From contig NZ_JANCTD010000006.1 in NCBI RefSeq assembly GCF_024297185.1, forward strand, positions 124,001 to 188,000: 64,000 nt of DNA, given 5' to 3'. Every line of letters begins with the position of its first letter. Positions within the stretch are counted from its first letter, which is position 1. A program made the translations under genes and the position numbers. This stretch comes from Lewinella sp. JB7 (GTDB lineage Bacteria; Bacteroidota; Bacteroidia; Chitinophagales; Saprospiraceae). The notes beneath the pieces were generated by a model that saw only the letters and a list, made by a program, of their open reading frames with translations, searched no databases and had not been told where the DNA came from. This document shows, in pieces, positions 25,077 to 33,168 of the stretch.

Positions 25077-26291
25077 ATGAAGTTTCAAGATCTTGACGTT
25101 GCAGATAAAACCGTACTCGTACGCGTAGACTTCAACGTACCCATCGACGAAGACGGTACGATCACCGACGACACCCGGATCGCGAAGGCCGCGCCCACTA
25201 TTCGCCACCTCCTGGAGAAGGGGGCGGCCGTCGTGTTGATGTCCCACCTGGGACGTCCGCAAAAGGAAAAGCTGGAGGACGGAACGGTCGACAAGGAACA
25301 ATTTACCCTGAAGCCGGTCGTCACCACCCTGGAGGACCACATCGGCTGCCAGGTGCAATTCGTAGCCGACACCATCGGGGAGGAAGCGCAGGAGGCCGTC
25401 CGTGCGCTGGAAGCCGGGCAGGTCCTGCTGCTCGAGAACACCCGCTTCTACGCCGGCGAAGAAAAAGGGGACGAAGACCTGGCGAAGCAGATGGCGGAAC
25501 TCGGGGACATCTACGTAAACGACGCCTTCGGTGCCGCCCACCGGGAGCATGCCTCCACGGCTACGGTAGCCAAGTACTTCGACCAGGACAAAAAAAGCTT
25601 CGGATTCCTGATGGCGGCCGAGCTGGAGGGAGCCGATAAATTGCTGAACAATCCGGCTCACCCGGTGACCGCCATCGTCGGTGGTGCCAAGGTGAGCGAC
25701 AAGATCCAACTGCTGGAGAAGCTCATGAACTTCGCCGATAACGTCATCATCGGGGGTGCCATGGCTTACACCTTCAGCCTGGCTAAGGGCGGCAAGGTGG
25801 GTAATTCGCTCGTGGAGCGGGACAAAACCGACCTGGCGCTGCAACTGCTGGAAAAAGCGGAGCAGACGGGCACCAAGATTTACCTCCCCGTGGATACGGT
25901 AGTCGGTAAGGAGTTCAGCAACGAAACCCCCTCGCAGGTGGTCGCCGCGGGCGAGATCGGCGATGATTGGCAGGGACTGGACATCGGTCCGAAGTCCGTT
26001 GAGGAATTCTCTGACGTTATCGCCCGCAGTAAATCGATCCTCTGGAACGGGCCGATGGGGGTGTTCGAAATGAAGAACTTCGCCAAGGGAACCGACGCCA
26101 TCGCCCAGGCGGTGGCCGACGCGACGGAAAATAACGGCGCGTACAGCCTCATCGGGGGAGGAGATTCCGTATCCGCGATCAACCAGGCCGGACTGGCCGA
26201 CAAGGTGAGTTTCGTGTCCACCGGCGGGGGCGCCATGCTCGAGTTGCTGGAGGGAAAGGAGCTTCCCGGCATCCGGGCTATCCGGGGATAA
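25077..26291 (+). CDS. pgk: Phosphoglycerate kinase
   Basis: 404 residues, typical length. VLVRVDFNVPID, VLMSHLGRP, LLENTRFYAGEEKGD, GGAKVSDKIQLLEKL, the LWNGPMGVFE block and the C-terminal GGGDSVSAINQAG / FVSTGGGAMLELLEGKELPGI are all family signatures covering both substrate-binding domains. It makes ATP from 1,3-bisphosphoglycerate. It lies 70 bp after gapA in the same direction. Confidence 0.98.
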   Translation: MKFQDLDVADKTVLVRVDFNVPIDEDGTITDDTRIAKAAPTIRHLLEKGAAVVLMSHLGRPQKEKLEDGTVDKEQFTLKPVVTTLEDHIGCQVQFVADTIGEEAQEAVRALEAGQVLLLENTRFYAGEEKGDEDLAKQMAELGDIYVNDAFGAAHREHASTATVAKYFDQDKKSFGFLMAAELEGADKLLNNPAHPVTAIVGGAKVSDKIQLLEKLMNFADNVIIGGAMAYTFSLAKGGKVGNSLVERDKTDLALQLLEKAEQTGTKIYLPVDTVVGKEFSNETPSQVVAAGEIGDDWQGLDIGPKSVEEFSDVIARSKSILWNGPMGVFEMKNFAKGTDAIAQAVADATENNGAYSLIGGGDSVSAINQAGLADKVSFVSTGGGAMLELLEGKELPGIRAIRG

Positions 26292-26328
26292 GCAACCACG
26301 GCAGGTACCGGAGCGTTGTTGCGGTACG

Positions 26329-28713
26329 ATGGAGCTAGATATTCAACTGGTTGGGGTTGAGGAGCATACCGGCAACGAGCATACGTTCCGCCTTCCCGCC
26401 AATCTTACGGCGGAGCAATCCCCCTTTTCGCCCGCTTATGCCACGGTATTCAGTCTGGATACCTTGCTGCAACGCGTAGAGGAGATTGCCGATAGTGAAG
26501 AGTTCGGTGCGCGATTCCTCGCGCGGGAGATCCTGCGACGCGTGGAAGATGCTCCCGCGCTGCGGGGCCCGCAGTTGACCATGGAGGTTATCGAACGCCA
26601 CCAGGATACTCTCGATTTGTTGTTTACCGCGCTGATGTCACCACTGGACCGCGCGACCCGATTGTTTAAGGTGGCCCTACCCTTCAGTATGGTGCCCATC
26701 TACGTGAGTCCGGCACTGCAACGAATACTGGGACAGCAGGACGTCTGCTATTCCTTTTCGTGCGACATGGCCGAATTGCGGGAAACGTTGGCCGTCATGG
26801 TCGGTTGTCGGATCCTGAATCAGTGCTACGGGGTTGAAGTGGATTTCGCGGCTCCCGCGCTGCTCACGGTTCCGGACCCGAACACTGGCCTACAACGCTT
26901 CTACAAGCCCCTGGTCAGTACCGACTACGCCGAGGTCGTCGTAGAGGGGCCCCTCCCCCCCCTGAGCAAGGCCGACATTCAGCATTTACTGAACAACATC
27001 CACGACGGCGAGCTGTGGCTGCGCAAGCTTCCCCCGGAGTCCTTCTCCTTCCGGGGCTTTCACCTGTCTCAGCTACACGAAGTGACGCAGGAAGAAAGTC
27101 TTAGCCGGCTAAAACACCGCCTCATCAGTCGCGACGCCGTACTGGACGTGGAACGCGTGAAGGAGCTGGCCGAACTCGTGCGTCTGCACTTTCAGTTACC
27201 CAATTTGCAATTGGGGCTTACGGCCGTGGATTTTCCTCTGGAGCGGGCCATCGACCACGAACACCGGATCCGTTACAATCTGCTGGCCGATCAGGTTGAT
27301 CGACTCGTCAACAGCCGCCACGCGGGCGGTGTCTACGATCGCTCGTTCTCGTCCGGTGAAATGCTGGTCGTGGAGGACCTGCGGGCGCTTCCCTCCCCCA
27401 CCGACCTGGAGCGAAAACTCATTGGACTGGGGTACCGGAGCTTGCTACTGGCTCCCTTACTAAGTCAGGACAAGCACGTCATCGGCCTGGTCGAGGTTGC
27501 CTGCCCGACGCCGAATGCGCTGAACGCCCTCATGAAGGACCGGTTTCAGGAGATTCGCGGACTTTTCCGTACGGCCGTTGAGCGTAGCCGGGAGTACATC
27601 GACAACCGTATTGAGGTTATTCTTAGGGAACAGTACACGAGTCTGCACCCCGCCGTGGAGTGGCGGTTCACCGAAGCCGCGTTCAATATTCTCCAGCGGC
27701 TCGAGGACGGCCTGCCGGAACAACCGGAGGAGATCAAGTTTAAGAAGGTCTATCCACTATACGGACAGGCGGACATCGTTGGCAGTAGTGACCTCAGGAA
27801 TACGGCTATCTACCAGGACCTGGTCGACAACTTGCGGGCGGCCCGCTTTTTCCTCACCCGCGCGATGGATCTGGTGGATTTTCCCATCGTCAAGCAGGTC
27901 GTGATGACGTTAGACGTCCACCTCGCCGTTACGTTGGAAGAATTCGACAGTAGCCACGAGATCCGCTTCAGCGAGTTTATTCAGCAACGGCTCACTCCTC
28001 TGATCGAGCAACTGGGAGGTCAGATTCCCCAACTCCGGGAGCTGATGGAGCAGTACCGCGGCGACCTTAACCAAGACCTGGGACTGTTTTACCGCGTGCG
28101 GCGGGATTACGAACAAAGCGTACACCGACTGAATCAAATGATCGGTGACTTCCTGAGCGACCGGGATCAGGCCGCGCAGCGCATTCTCCCCCACTACTTC
28201 GAGAAGTACAAGACCGACGGGGTCGAATACGAGATCTACGCGGGGCAGAGTATGCTCAAGCGCCATGAGTTTACGCGGATTCACCTGAGCAATCTCCGCC
28301 TCTCCCAGCTCGTGGACATGTGTGAACTCACCCGCCGGGTCGGTCGGCTCAGCCAGGAACTGCCCATGCCCCTCCGCACGGCTCAGCTCGTGTTCGCCTA
28401 CACCACGCCGCTAAACATCCGCTTCCGAATGGACGAGAAGCGGTTCGACGTCGACGGTGATTACAACGTACGCTACGAGATTCTGAAGAAGCGGATCGAC
28501 AAGGCGACTATCCGCCAGGGGCAGGAACGGCTAACCCAGCCCGGTATGATCAGCATCGTGTATATGCAGGACCGGGATGCCGATGAGTACCAGGATTACC
28601 TCCACTACCTGCATCAGGCGAATTACATCGACGGGGCCGTCGAAAATCTGGTGCTCGATCCTCTGCAATCCGTGAATGGCCTGCGGGCGCTGCGTTTCCG
28701 CGTGAAGGAGTAG
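26329..28713 (+). CDS. Large GAF domain-containing protein, function unknown
   Basis: 794 residues with no signal peptide or membrane segment. A GAF-like domain is visible around residues 320-430 (EMLVVEDLRALPSPTDLERKLIGLGYRSLLLAPLL, then VIGLVEVACPTPNALN). The flanks are helical: the first 270 residues are unlike anything I know, and residues 530-790 include coiled-coil-like stretches (FSEFIQQRLTPLIEQLGGQIPQLRELMEQY). No kinase, cyclase or DNA-binding domain is seen, so this looks like a ligand-sensing scaffold. It lies 37 bp after pgk on the same strand and may be read through from it. Confidence 0.7.
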   Translation: MELDIQLVGVEEHTGNEHTFRLPANLTAEQSPFSPAYATVFSLDTLLQRVEEIADSEEFGARFLAREILRRVEDAPALRGPQLTMEVIERHQDTLDLLFTALMSPLDRATRLFKVALPFSMVPIYVSPALQRILGQQDVCYSFSCDMAELRETLAVMVGCRILNQCYGVEVDFAAPALLTVPDPNTGLQRFYKPLVSTDYAEVVVEGPLPPLSKADIQHLLNNIHDGELWLRKLPPESFSFRGFHLSQLHEVTQEESLSRLKHRLISRDAVLDVERVKELAELVRLHFQLPNLQLGLTAVDFPLERAIDHEHRIRYNLLADQVDRLVNSRHAGGVYDRSFSSGEMLVVEDLRALPSPTDLERKLIGLGYRSLLLAPLLSQDKHVIGLVEVACPTPNALNALMKDRFQEIRGLFRTAVERSREYIDNRIEVILREQYTSLHPAVEWRFTEAAFNILQRLEDGLPEQPEEIKFKKVYPLYGQADIVGSSDLRNTAIYQDLVDNLRAARFFLTRAMDLVDFPIVKQVVMTLDVHLAVTLEEFDSSHEIRFSEFIQQRLTPLIEQLGGQIPQLRELMEQYRGDLNQDLGLFYRVRRDYEQSVHRLNQMIGDFLSDRDQAAQRILPHYFEKYKTDGVEYEIYAGQSMLKRHEFTRIHLSNLRLSQLVDMCELTRRVGRLSQELPMPLRTAQLVFAYTTPLNIRFRMDEKRFDVDGDYNVRYEILKKRIDKATIRQGQERLTQPGMISIVYMQDRDADEYQDYLHYLHQANYIDGAVENLVLDPLQSVNGLRALRFRVKE

Positions 28714-28814
28714 GCGGCCGCCGGGAGCGTGGACACTGGCGCAACTTTGGGGCTGAACTTACGGTTTAATAGCCGAACGCCACAACGCTTTTTTTGTGGT
28801 TAAAACGCAGACGT

Positions 28815-29873
28815 TTGAGCGAAATCGTAATGACCATCAATGGGGTGGATCCCGTTGAGCTCCTCGGGGAGAACAATAAAAAACTGAATCTCCTACGAGC
28901 GGCATATCCGGAGGCTACCGTCACTCAGCGCGGTACCAACGTGAAGATTAAAGCCGAAAAGCAGGAAGCCCAGAAAATCAAACACCACCTGGAACTGATG
29001 ATGCGGCTACTGCAGGACAACCGCGAACTCAGCAGTCAGACCGTAGAAGATCTGCTGGCCGGCGAGAATCCGTTCCGGACACGATTGGGCAGCGGGGACA
29101 AAAATAAAACCATCGTTTTCGGCCGCAGCGGTAAGCCCATCAAGGCTCGGACGCCCAATCAGGCCGCCATGGTCGAGGCGGCTGAATCCAATGACATCGT
29201 TTTTGCCGTAGGTCCTGCAGGAACGGGTAAAACCTATACCGCGGTCGCGCTGGCGATTCGCGCCCTGAAAAATAAATTGGTCAAGAAAATCATTCTAACC
29301 AGGCCAGCCGTGGAAGCGGGTGAAAGTCTGGGATTCTTGCCCGGTGATCTTCAGGACAAGATTGATCCCTACCTGCGACCGCTCTACGACGCGCTTGACG
29401 ATATGCTGCCCCGCGAACGACTGGATAAGTTTAGGGAGGACGGCACCATCGAGATTGCGCCCCTGGCGTACATGCGTGGACGAACGCTGGATAACTGTTT
29501 TGTGATCATGGACGAGGCTCAGAATACCACGACCTCCCAGATCAAAATGTTTTTGACCCGTTTGGGCCCCTCGGCTAAGTGCATCGTGACGGGTGACCTG
29601 AGTCAGGTGGACCTACCCCGGAATCAAGTTTCCGGACTGCGGCGAGCCATCAAACTGCTGGCCCCGATCAAGGGCATCTCCGTTATACGGCTCAGTGCGG
29701 AGGATGTAGTACGGCACCGGCTGGTTAAGTCCATCATTAAAGCCTACGACGCCGCCGACGAGGCGGAAGGCCGGGGACGATTCGGCCCGCCTCAGGAGAG
29801 CACTTTCGAGCGTTTAGGCCCTCCCGGACGCAGTAGAAGAGATGATTTCGGGGAATTCGATCACAGCGAGTAG
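28815..29873 (+). CDS. PhoH family ATPase
   Basis: About 352 residues. An N-terminal KH-like part (TINGVDPVELLGENNKKLNLLRAAYPEATVTQRGTNVKI) precedes the PhoH ATPase core with Walker A GPAGTGKTYTA, RPAVEAGESLGFLPGDLQDKIDPYLRPLYDAL, Walker B CFVIMDEAQN and TGDLSQVDLP. PhoH-like proteins are cytosolic ATPases linked to RNA metabolism and stress. The start is uncertain: TTG at 28815 gives MSEIVMTINGVDP, matching relatives as I recall them, while an ATG at 28830 and a TTG at 28794 are alternatives. A clean terminator follows. Confidence 0.92.
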   Translation: MSEIVMTINGVDPVELLGENNKKLNLLRAAYPEATVTQRGTNVKIKAEKQEAQKIKHHLELMMRLLQDNRELSSQTVEDLLAGENPFRTRLGSGDKNKTIVFGRSGKPIKARTPNQAAMVEAAESNDIVFAVGPAGTGKTYTAVALAIRALKNKLVKKIILTRPAVEAGESLGFLPGDLQDKIDPYLRPLYDALDDMLPRERLDKFREDGTIEIAPLAYMRGRTLDNCFVIMDEAQNTTTSQIKMFLTRLGPSAKCIVTGDLSQVDLPRNQVSGLRRAIKLLAPIKGISVIRLSAEDVVRHRLVKSIIKAYDAADEAEGRGRFGPPQESTFERLGPPGRSRRDDFGEFDHSE

Positions 29874-29907
29874 AAAATTCGCGCCCTTTACATATTACGA
29901 AACTAAA

Positions 29908-29945
29908 GAAAGCCAGCGGTGTACACCGCTGGCTTTCTGCGTTTT
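29908..29945 (+). terminator. Terminator after phoH
   Basis: GAAAGCCAGCGGTG (29908-29921) pairs perfectly with CACCGCTGGCTTTC (29924-29937) around a TA turn, followed by TGCGTTTT. It separates phoH from the VEDII repeat locus. Confidence 0.85.
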
Positions 29946-30131
29946 ACGCAATTATTGTCTGATATATTGGCAATTTTTGGTTGCCAAATGGGCGAAAAGT
30001 GCCGATGATTCGGGGGAAAGGCGGTGTCATCTTTGGATCACAATCAACAACAAGGGTTGATTCTTCTCTCATGAAGTGAACGCATAGAACATTTAACATA
30101 GTCTCTACGGGGCTAAAAAATTTTCGGCATC
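29946..30131 (+). other. Leader region of the VEDII repeat locus
   Basis: A non-coding, lower-GC stretch. It holds two small hairpins: TTGGCAA/TTGCCAA (29967-29987) and AATCAAC/GTTGATT (30042-30062). The nearest promoter-like box is CATCTTTG at 30028-30035 (one mismatch to TAnnTTTG) with no -33 element. I could not place a confident promoter. Confidence 0.4.
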
Positions 30132-30155
30132 ATGGTTGAAGACATCATTCTCTAA
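30132..30155 (+). CDS. Mini reading frame encoding MVEDIIL, copy 1
   Basis: ATG followed by six sense codons and TAA encodes the heptapeptide MVEDIIL; an in-frame TAA lies only five codons upstream, so it cannot be the tail of a longer frame. The same peptide, with the same preceding ATC codon, recurs at 31323. It matches the VVEDIIT repeat of the two genes that follow. Whether it is translated, or is a decayed end of an older repeat gene, is not known. Confidence 0.45.
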   Translation: MVEDIIL

Positions 30156-30230
30156 CAACGGGCCAACCGCCCATTCACCACCTCCGGGCCCGCCCGGCTT
30201 GCTCTCAAATCATATCTTAACACACATCTC

Positions 30231-30713
30231 ATGACTTTCTTTTCGGAAATCCTCTCCCCAGAAACCCTCCAGGCCGCTCAGTCTTTCGTCGACTACCTGA
30301 GTACCGTATCCCCCAATATTGTTGTCGAAGACATCATTACCCGCGGTAGCGAACTGGCTTCTAACATCGTCGTCGAAGACATCATCACCCGCGGCGGTGC
30401 CTCCAACATCGTCGTCGAGGACATCATTACCCGCGGCAGCGAACTGGCCTCCAACATCGTCGTCGAAGACATCATCACCCGCAGCGGTGCTTCCAACATC
30501 GTAGTAGAGGACATCATTACCCGCGGCAGCGAACTGGCCTCCAACATCGTCGTCGAAGACATCATCACCCGCAGCGGTGCTTCCAACATCGTCGTCGAGG
30601 ACATCATTACCCGCGGCAGCGAACTGGCTTCCAACATCGTGGTCGAAGACATCATCACCCGCGGCGACGTCTCCAACATCGTAGTAGAGGACATCATCAC
30701 CCGTGTAGCCTAA
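30231..30713 (+). CDS. VEDII tandem-repeat protein A with 28-residue leader
   Basis: 160 residues, no signal peptide or membrane segment. Residues 1-28 form a leader with EILSPETLQAAQSFVDYLS, likely helical. Residues 29-148 are four 30-residue repeats, each a 16-residue unit NIVVEDIITRGSELAS plus a 14-residue unit NIVVEDIITR-xx-AS or similar; a ninth NIVVEDIITR and VA end the protein. The repeat is 90 bp at DNA level, with synonymous third-position changes between units and almost none in the protein. I do not recognise the family. Leader plus many near-identical cores resembles a multi-core precursor peptide, but no modifying enzyme is nearby; a repetitive structural or binding protein is equally possible. 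Protein B is its tandem paralog. Confidence 0.75.
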   Translation: MTFFSEILSPETLQAAQSFVDYLSTVSPNIVVEDIITRGSELASNIVVEDIITRGGASNIVVEDIITRGSELASNIVVEDIITRSGASNIVVEDIITRGSELASNIVVEDIITRSGASNIVVEDIITRGSELASNIVVEDIITRGDVSNIVVEDIITRVA

Positions 30714-31250
30714 GTCGCTCACAACCATCACCTACTTCCCACCAAGAATTTTCATCTCTCTCATTCGTATCCCATGGCTCTCTTTACCGAAATTCTCTCC
30801 CCCGAAACCCTCCAGGCCGCTCAGTCTTTCATCGACTACCTGAGCTCCGTTCCCGCCAACATCGTCGTTGAGGACATCATCACCCGCGGCAGCGAACTGG
30901 CTTCCAACATCGTCGTCGAAGACATCATCACCCGCAGCGGCGCCTCCAACATCGTCGTCGAGGACATCATCACCCGCGGTAGCGAACTGGCTTCCAACAT
31001 CGTCGTCGAAGACATCATTACCCGCGGCGACGTCTCCAGCATCGTAGTCGAGGACATCATTACCCGCGGCAGCGAACTGGCTTCCAACATCGTCGTCGAA
31101 GACATCATCACCCGCGGCGGCGTCTCCAGCATCGTAGTCGAGGACATCATTACCCGCGGTAGCGAACTGGCTTCCAACATCGTGGTCGAAGACATCATCA
31201 CCCGCGGCGACGTCTCCAGCATCGTAGTCGAGGACATCATCACAAGAGCT
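30315..31250 (+). repeat. 90-bp coding tandem repeat array across genes A and B
   Basis: Eighteen copies of the VVEDIITR-coding motif, nine per gene, in alternating 48-bp and 42-bp half-units. In many units, especially in gene A, the 48-bp arm uses GAG-GAC-ATC-ATT and the 42-bp arm GAA-GAC-ATC-ATC, showing that the unit of amplification was the 90-bp pair. The array is interrupted only by the end of gene A, a 60-bp spacer and the leader of gene B. Confidence 0.9.
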
Positions 31251-31253
31251 TAA
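30774..31253 (+). CDS. VEDII tandem-repeat protein B with 28-residue leader
   Basis: 159 residues, paralog of the preceding gene with the same build. The leader has EILSPETLQAAQSFIDYLS, differing from A mainly at positions 2, 3, 5, 20, 25 and 27-28. Four 30-residue repeats follow, then SIVVEDIITRA. In three of the later units the first Asn is Ser (SIVVEDIITR), and the short linkers are SGAS, GDVS or GGVS. Leader length and repeat number are identical in A and B, suggesting both are constrained. The 60-bp gap after gene A makes cotranscription likely. No functional assignment. Confidence 0.75.
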   Translation: MALFTEILSPETLQAAQSFIDYLSSVPANIVVEDIITRGSELASNIVVEDIITRSGASNIVVEDIITRGSELASNIVVEDIITRGDVSSIVVEDIITRGSELASNIVVEDIITRGGVSSIVVEDIITRGSELASNIVVEDIITRGDVSSIVVEDIITRA

Positions 31254-31268
31254 GTCTGCCGCGCTTAA

Positions 31269-31346
31269 ATGGCGGAGACCCTTCCCGGACATTTTCCCAT
31301 CACCCTTACAATTCAAGTCATCATGGTAGAAGATATCATCCTCTAA
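31269..31346 (+). CDS. Short reading frame ending in MVEDIIL, copy 2
   Basis: The last eight codons (31323-31346) are ATG plus six codons and TAA for MVEDIIL, identical in peptide to the frame at 30132 with three synonymous changes. Here the frame stays open upstream to an ATG at 31269, giving a possible 25-residue peptide starting MAETLPGHFP. Which ATG is used, if either, is unknown. It lies 15 bp after gene B. Confidence 0.4.
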   Translation: MAETLPGHFPITLTIQVIMVEDIIL

Positions 31347-31445
31347 GACAGCAGCATACTGCTTACGGAGTCACCAGACTTCCCCTCCTTCACTACTAAA
31401 AAGCGTTGTATGGATCACTTCTACCCGAATGTCCAGAACGCGGGT

Positions 31446-33002
31446 CTACTGCGCCGCCCTGCTGCGGATCTTTCGACCATCCGGTGAGTTCTGTTCCAGG
31501 TTTTCCAGGACGATCTCCCACAGCGTTTCGTACGGTATGATCTCGGAACTATTGGCGCGCCCCAGTTTTCTAGCCTGGGGACTCACCATCTTCTGGTAGG
31601 TCTTACTCGACTTTCTCACCGTTGCCGCGCGGTGAAAGTTGCATTTTTCCGCGGTCAACAGCAGTTTAAAGAAGCAGTTGTTGCGCAGGTTCTCGTTGTT
31701 CATCAGGTAACGGCTACCGTAACGGATCAGCGCATCCGTCCGATCGATGATCTTACTGTACTGGTCGTTGATGATGAAGAAAATAACCTGAAGAATGAGA
31801 ATCTGCACGTTCATCCCTTGTTTGTCCTTCGAATACGAGGGCACATTGTTGACGAACTTGTACAGTTTGAAATCCGGCAACGTACCCTTCGTTTTGGTCA
31901 GGTCAATCTTCCCGGCCATCACCAGCAGATTGACGTAGGCCTCCAGGATCAGCCAGTATTCCACGTGCTGCGGAGTAAGCAGTCGGTTCAGCGTTCTGCG
32001 GTTGACTACCGCCAGCTGCTCGTAGGCGTATTCCAGATTACCGGTCTGCAGCCCGAGCGTAATGGCGTATTCCGCGAGCTTGATGTTGTTGATCGACTCC
32101 TTCGGCACCATGGTATCGGCTCGCTTTACCTGCACGACTCCCTCTTCGAAATCCCGGAGCTTTACCGAACACTCTACCCGGGTCAGGGCCATCAGGCTTA
32201 GTGATTGCTGACCGGCACCCTTGCACTTACGGAGCACGACTTCGGCCTCGTTTGCCACCTTAATGGCATCGCCGTATTTCCCCAGGAGCGTCAGGCTGTG
32301 CACCTTCATAATGTAGAACATCGCCTGCATCGCCGATACCCGGGGGTACCTCTTTACGGCGACCTCGTGCTCGGCTACGAAAGCACCCACCCGCTGTCCG
32401 ATCTCATTCGGCAACAACTTATGGGCATAGATCATACCGCGCATGTCCCGGTATCCACTCGAGATCCGGTTGAGTACGTTCTCCGCGTCGGCGTAGTGAT
32501 CCGCCAGCTCCTGGTACTTCAGAAACTGCTTCTCGTCGAAACCCACCCCTAAGTAGAGACTCGCCAGAATGGACGTCAAACGACTGTTGATCGGCAGTAT
32601 CTCGTAATCCTGCACCCGGCGAAGCGTCGTGTGTGCCAGGTACTTCACGCTGTGCCACGCACGGCGGGTCAGCAACAGACTGATCAGGTTGAGTTGCCGG
32701 TATCCATTTACCTGAGCGTCGTCGTAAGTCTTGTAGTTGGCGGAGTAGACGTTATCGTCCATCACCGCTGTCGTGATCAGATCACGCAACCTACCCTTGA
32801 GCGCCCGGTACGCCGGGTGCCGGGAGTCGTACTCGGGACCGTAAAGCTCCGCAACGATCTCATCTTCCGCCAGATCCGTCTTCACCAACAGGCCGTGAAG
32901 CTGCGCAATCATTGACTCTCTGCCCTTCGAGTGGCTGATTTTCAACAGCTTCGCCACCTTTTTTGGGGAGGCTATGTCCAGAAGCTCTCTAAGGTCTTGC
33001 AT
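31446..33002 (-). CDS. All-helical (TPR-like) protein of unknown function
   Basis: 518 residues, no signal peptide or membrane segment. From about residue 110 it is a run of helix pairs with TPR-like spacing (for example LTLLGKYGDAIKVANEAEVVLRK, then VECSVKLRDFEEGVVQVKRAD, then GLQTGNLEYAYEQLAVVNRR). The N-terminal 75 residues (DEIVAELYGPEY then AYRALKGRLRDLI) vaguely recall a winged-helix region, but this is weak. I believe similar proteins of about 500 residues occur in other Saprospiria without assigned function. It is convergent with the VEDII genes and is insulated upstream by a minus-strand terminator. Confidence 0.7.
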   Translation of the reverse strand: MQDLRELLDIASPKKVAKLLKISHSKGRESMIAQLHGLLVKTDLAEDEIVAELYGPEYDSRHPAYRALKGRLRDLITTAVMDDNVYSANYKTYDDAQVNGYRQLNLISLLLTRRAWHSVKYLAHTTLRRVQDYEILPINSRLTSILASLYLGVGFDEKQFLKYQELADHYADAENVLNRISSGYRDMRGMIYAHKLLPNEIGQRVGAFVAEHEVAVKRYPRVSAMQAMFYIMKVHSLTLLGKYGDAIKVANEAEVVLRKCKGAGQQSLSLMALTRVECSVKLRDFEEGVVQVKRADTMVPKESINNIKLAEYAITLGLQTGNLEYAYEQLAVVNRRTLNRLLTPQHVEYWLILEAYVNLLVMAGKIDLTKTKGTLPDFKLYKFVNNVPSYSKDKQGMNVQILILQVIFFIINDQYSKIIDRTDALIRYGSRYLMNNENLRNNCFFKLLLTAEKCNFHRAATVRKSSKTYQKMVSPQARKLGRANSSEIIPYETLWEIVLENLEQNSPDGRKIRSRAAQ

Positions 33003-33084
33003 GAGGATGTTTCAAAAACAGTGGATTTTAGGTAAATCTTGCCTCCTCAAATTACAGTAGATCAACCGATTATAAAAATTAGGC

Positions 33085-33110
33085 AAAAAAAAAGCACCCT
33101 TTTAGGTGCT
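33085..33110 (-). terminator. Minus-strand terminator upstream of the helical protein gene
   Basis: Read on the minus strand: AGCACC, short loop, GGTGCT and a run of nine T. Nothing coding on the minus strand ends nearby; the nearest is porP, whose stop is 400 bp upstream. Confidence 0.75.
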
Positions 33111-33154
33111 GCGAAATCGTGTAAGCTGCTTCTTTTTCGGGTCCCTACCCCCTC

Positions 33155-33162
33155 TATATTTG
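33155..33162 (+). promoter_or_regulatory. -7 box of the ncRNA candidate
   Basis: TATATTTG, an exact TAnnTTTG match; a T-rich stretch (TTCTTTTTC at 33130-33138) stands roughly where the -33 element should be, without a TTG. Confidence 0.5.
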
Positions 33163-33168
33163 TATCAT

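Noticed and set aside
30315-31250. CRISPR-like array
   Set aside because: Repeats are contiguous 42- and 48-bp coding units with no unique spacers, lie inside two open frames, and no cas gene is present.
30231-31253. Graspetide (omega-ester peptide) precursor based on Thr and Glu/Asp in the core and FFSEIL in the leader
   Set aside because: No ATP-grasp ligase or any peptide-modifying enzyme is encoded nearby, and the leader match is weak. Kept only as one of several open ideas.
30210-31316. Long antisense frames across the VEDII repeat array (Met/Ser/Thr-rich and Asp/Gly/Val-rich proteins)
   Set aside because: A 90-bp repeat without stops opens several frames at once. Only the plus frame has matched leaders, proper starts, a shared motif with the mini-frames, and mostly synonymous variation between units.
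31411-31488. 25-codon frame starting MDHFYPNVQ after the second mini-frame
   Set aside because: Most of it lies over the 3' end of the convergent helical protein gene, and it shows no similarity to the VEDII motif.
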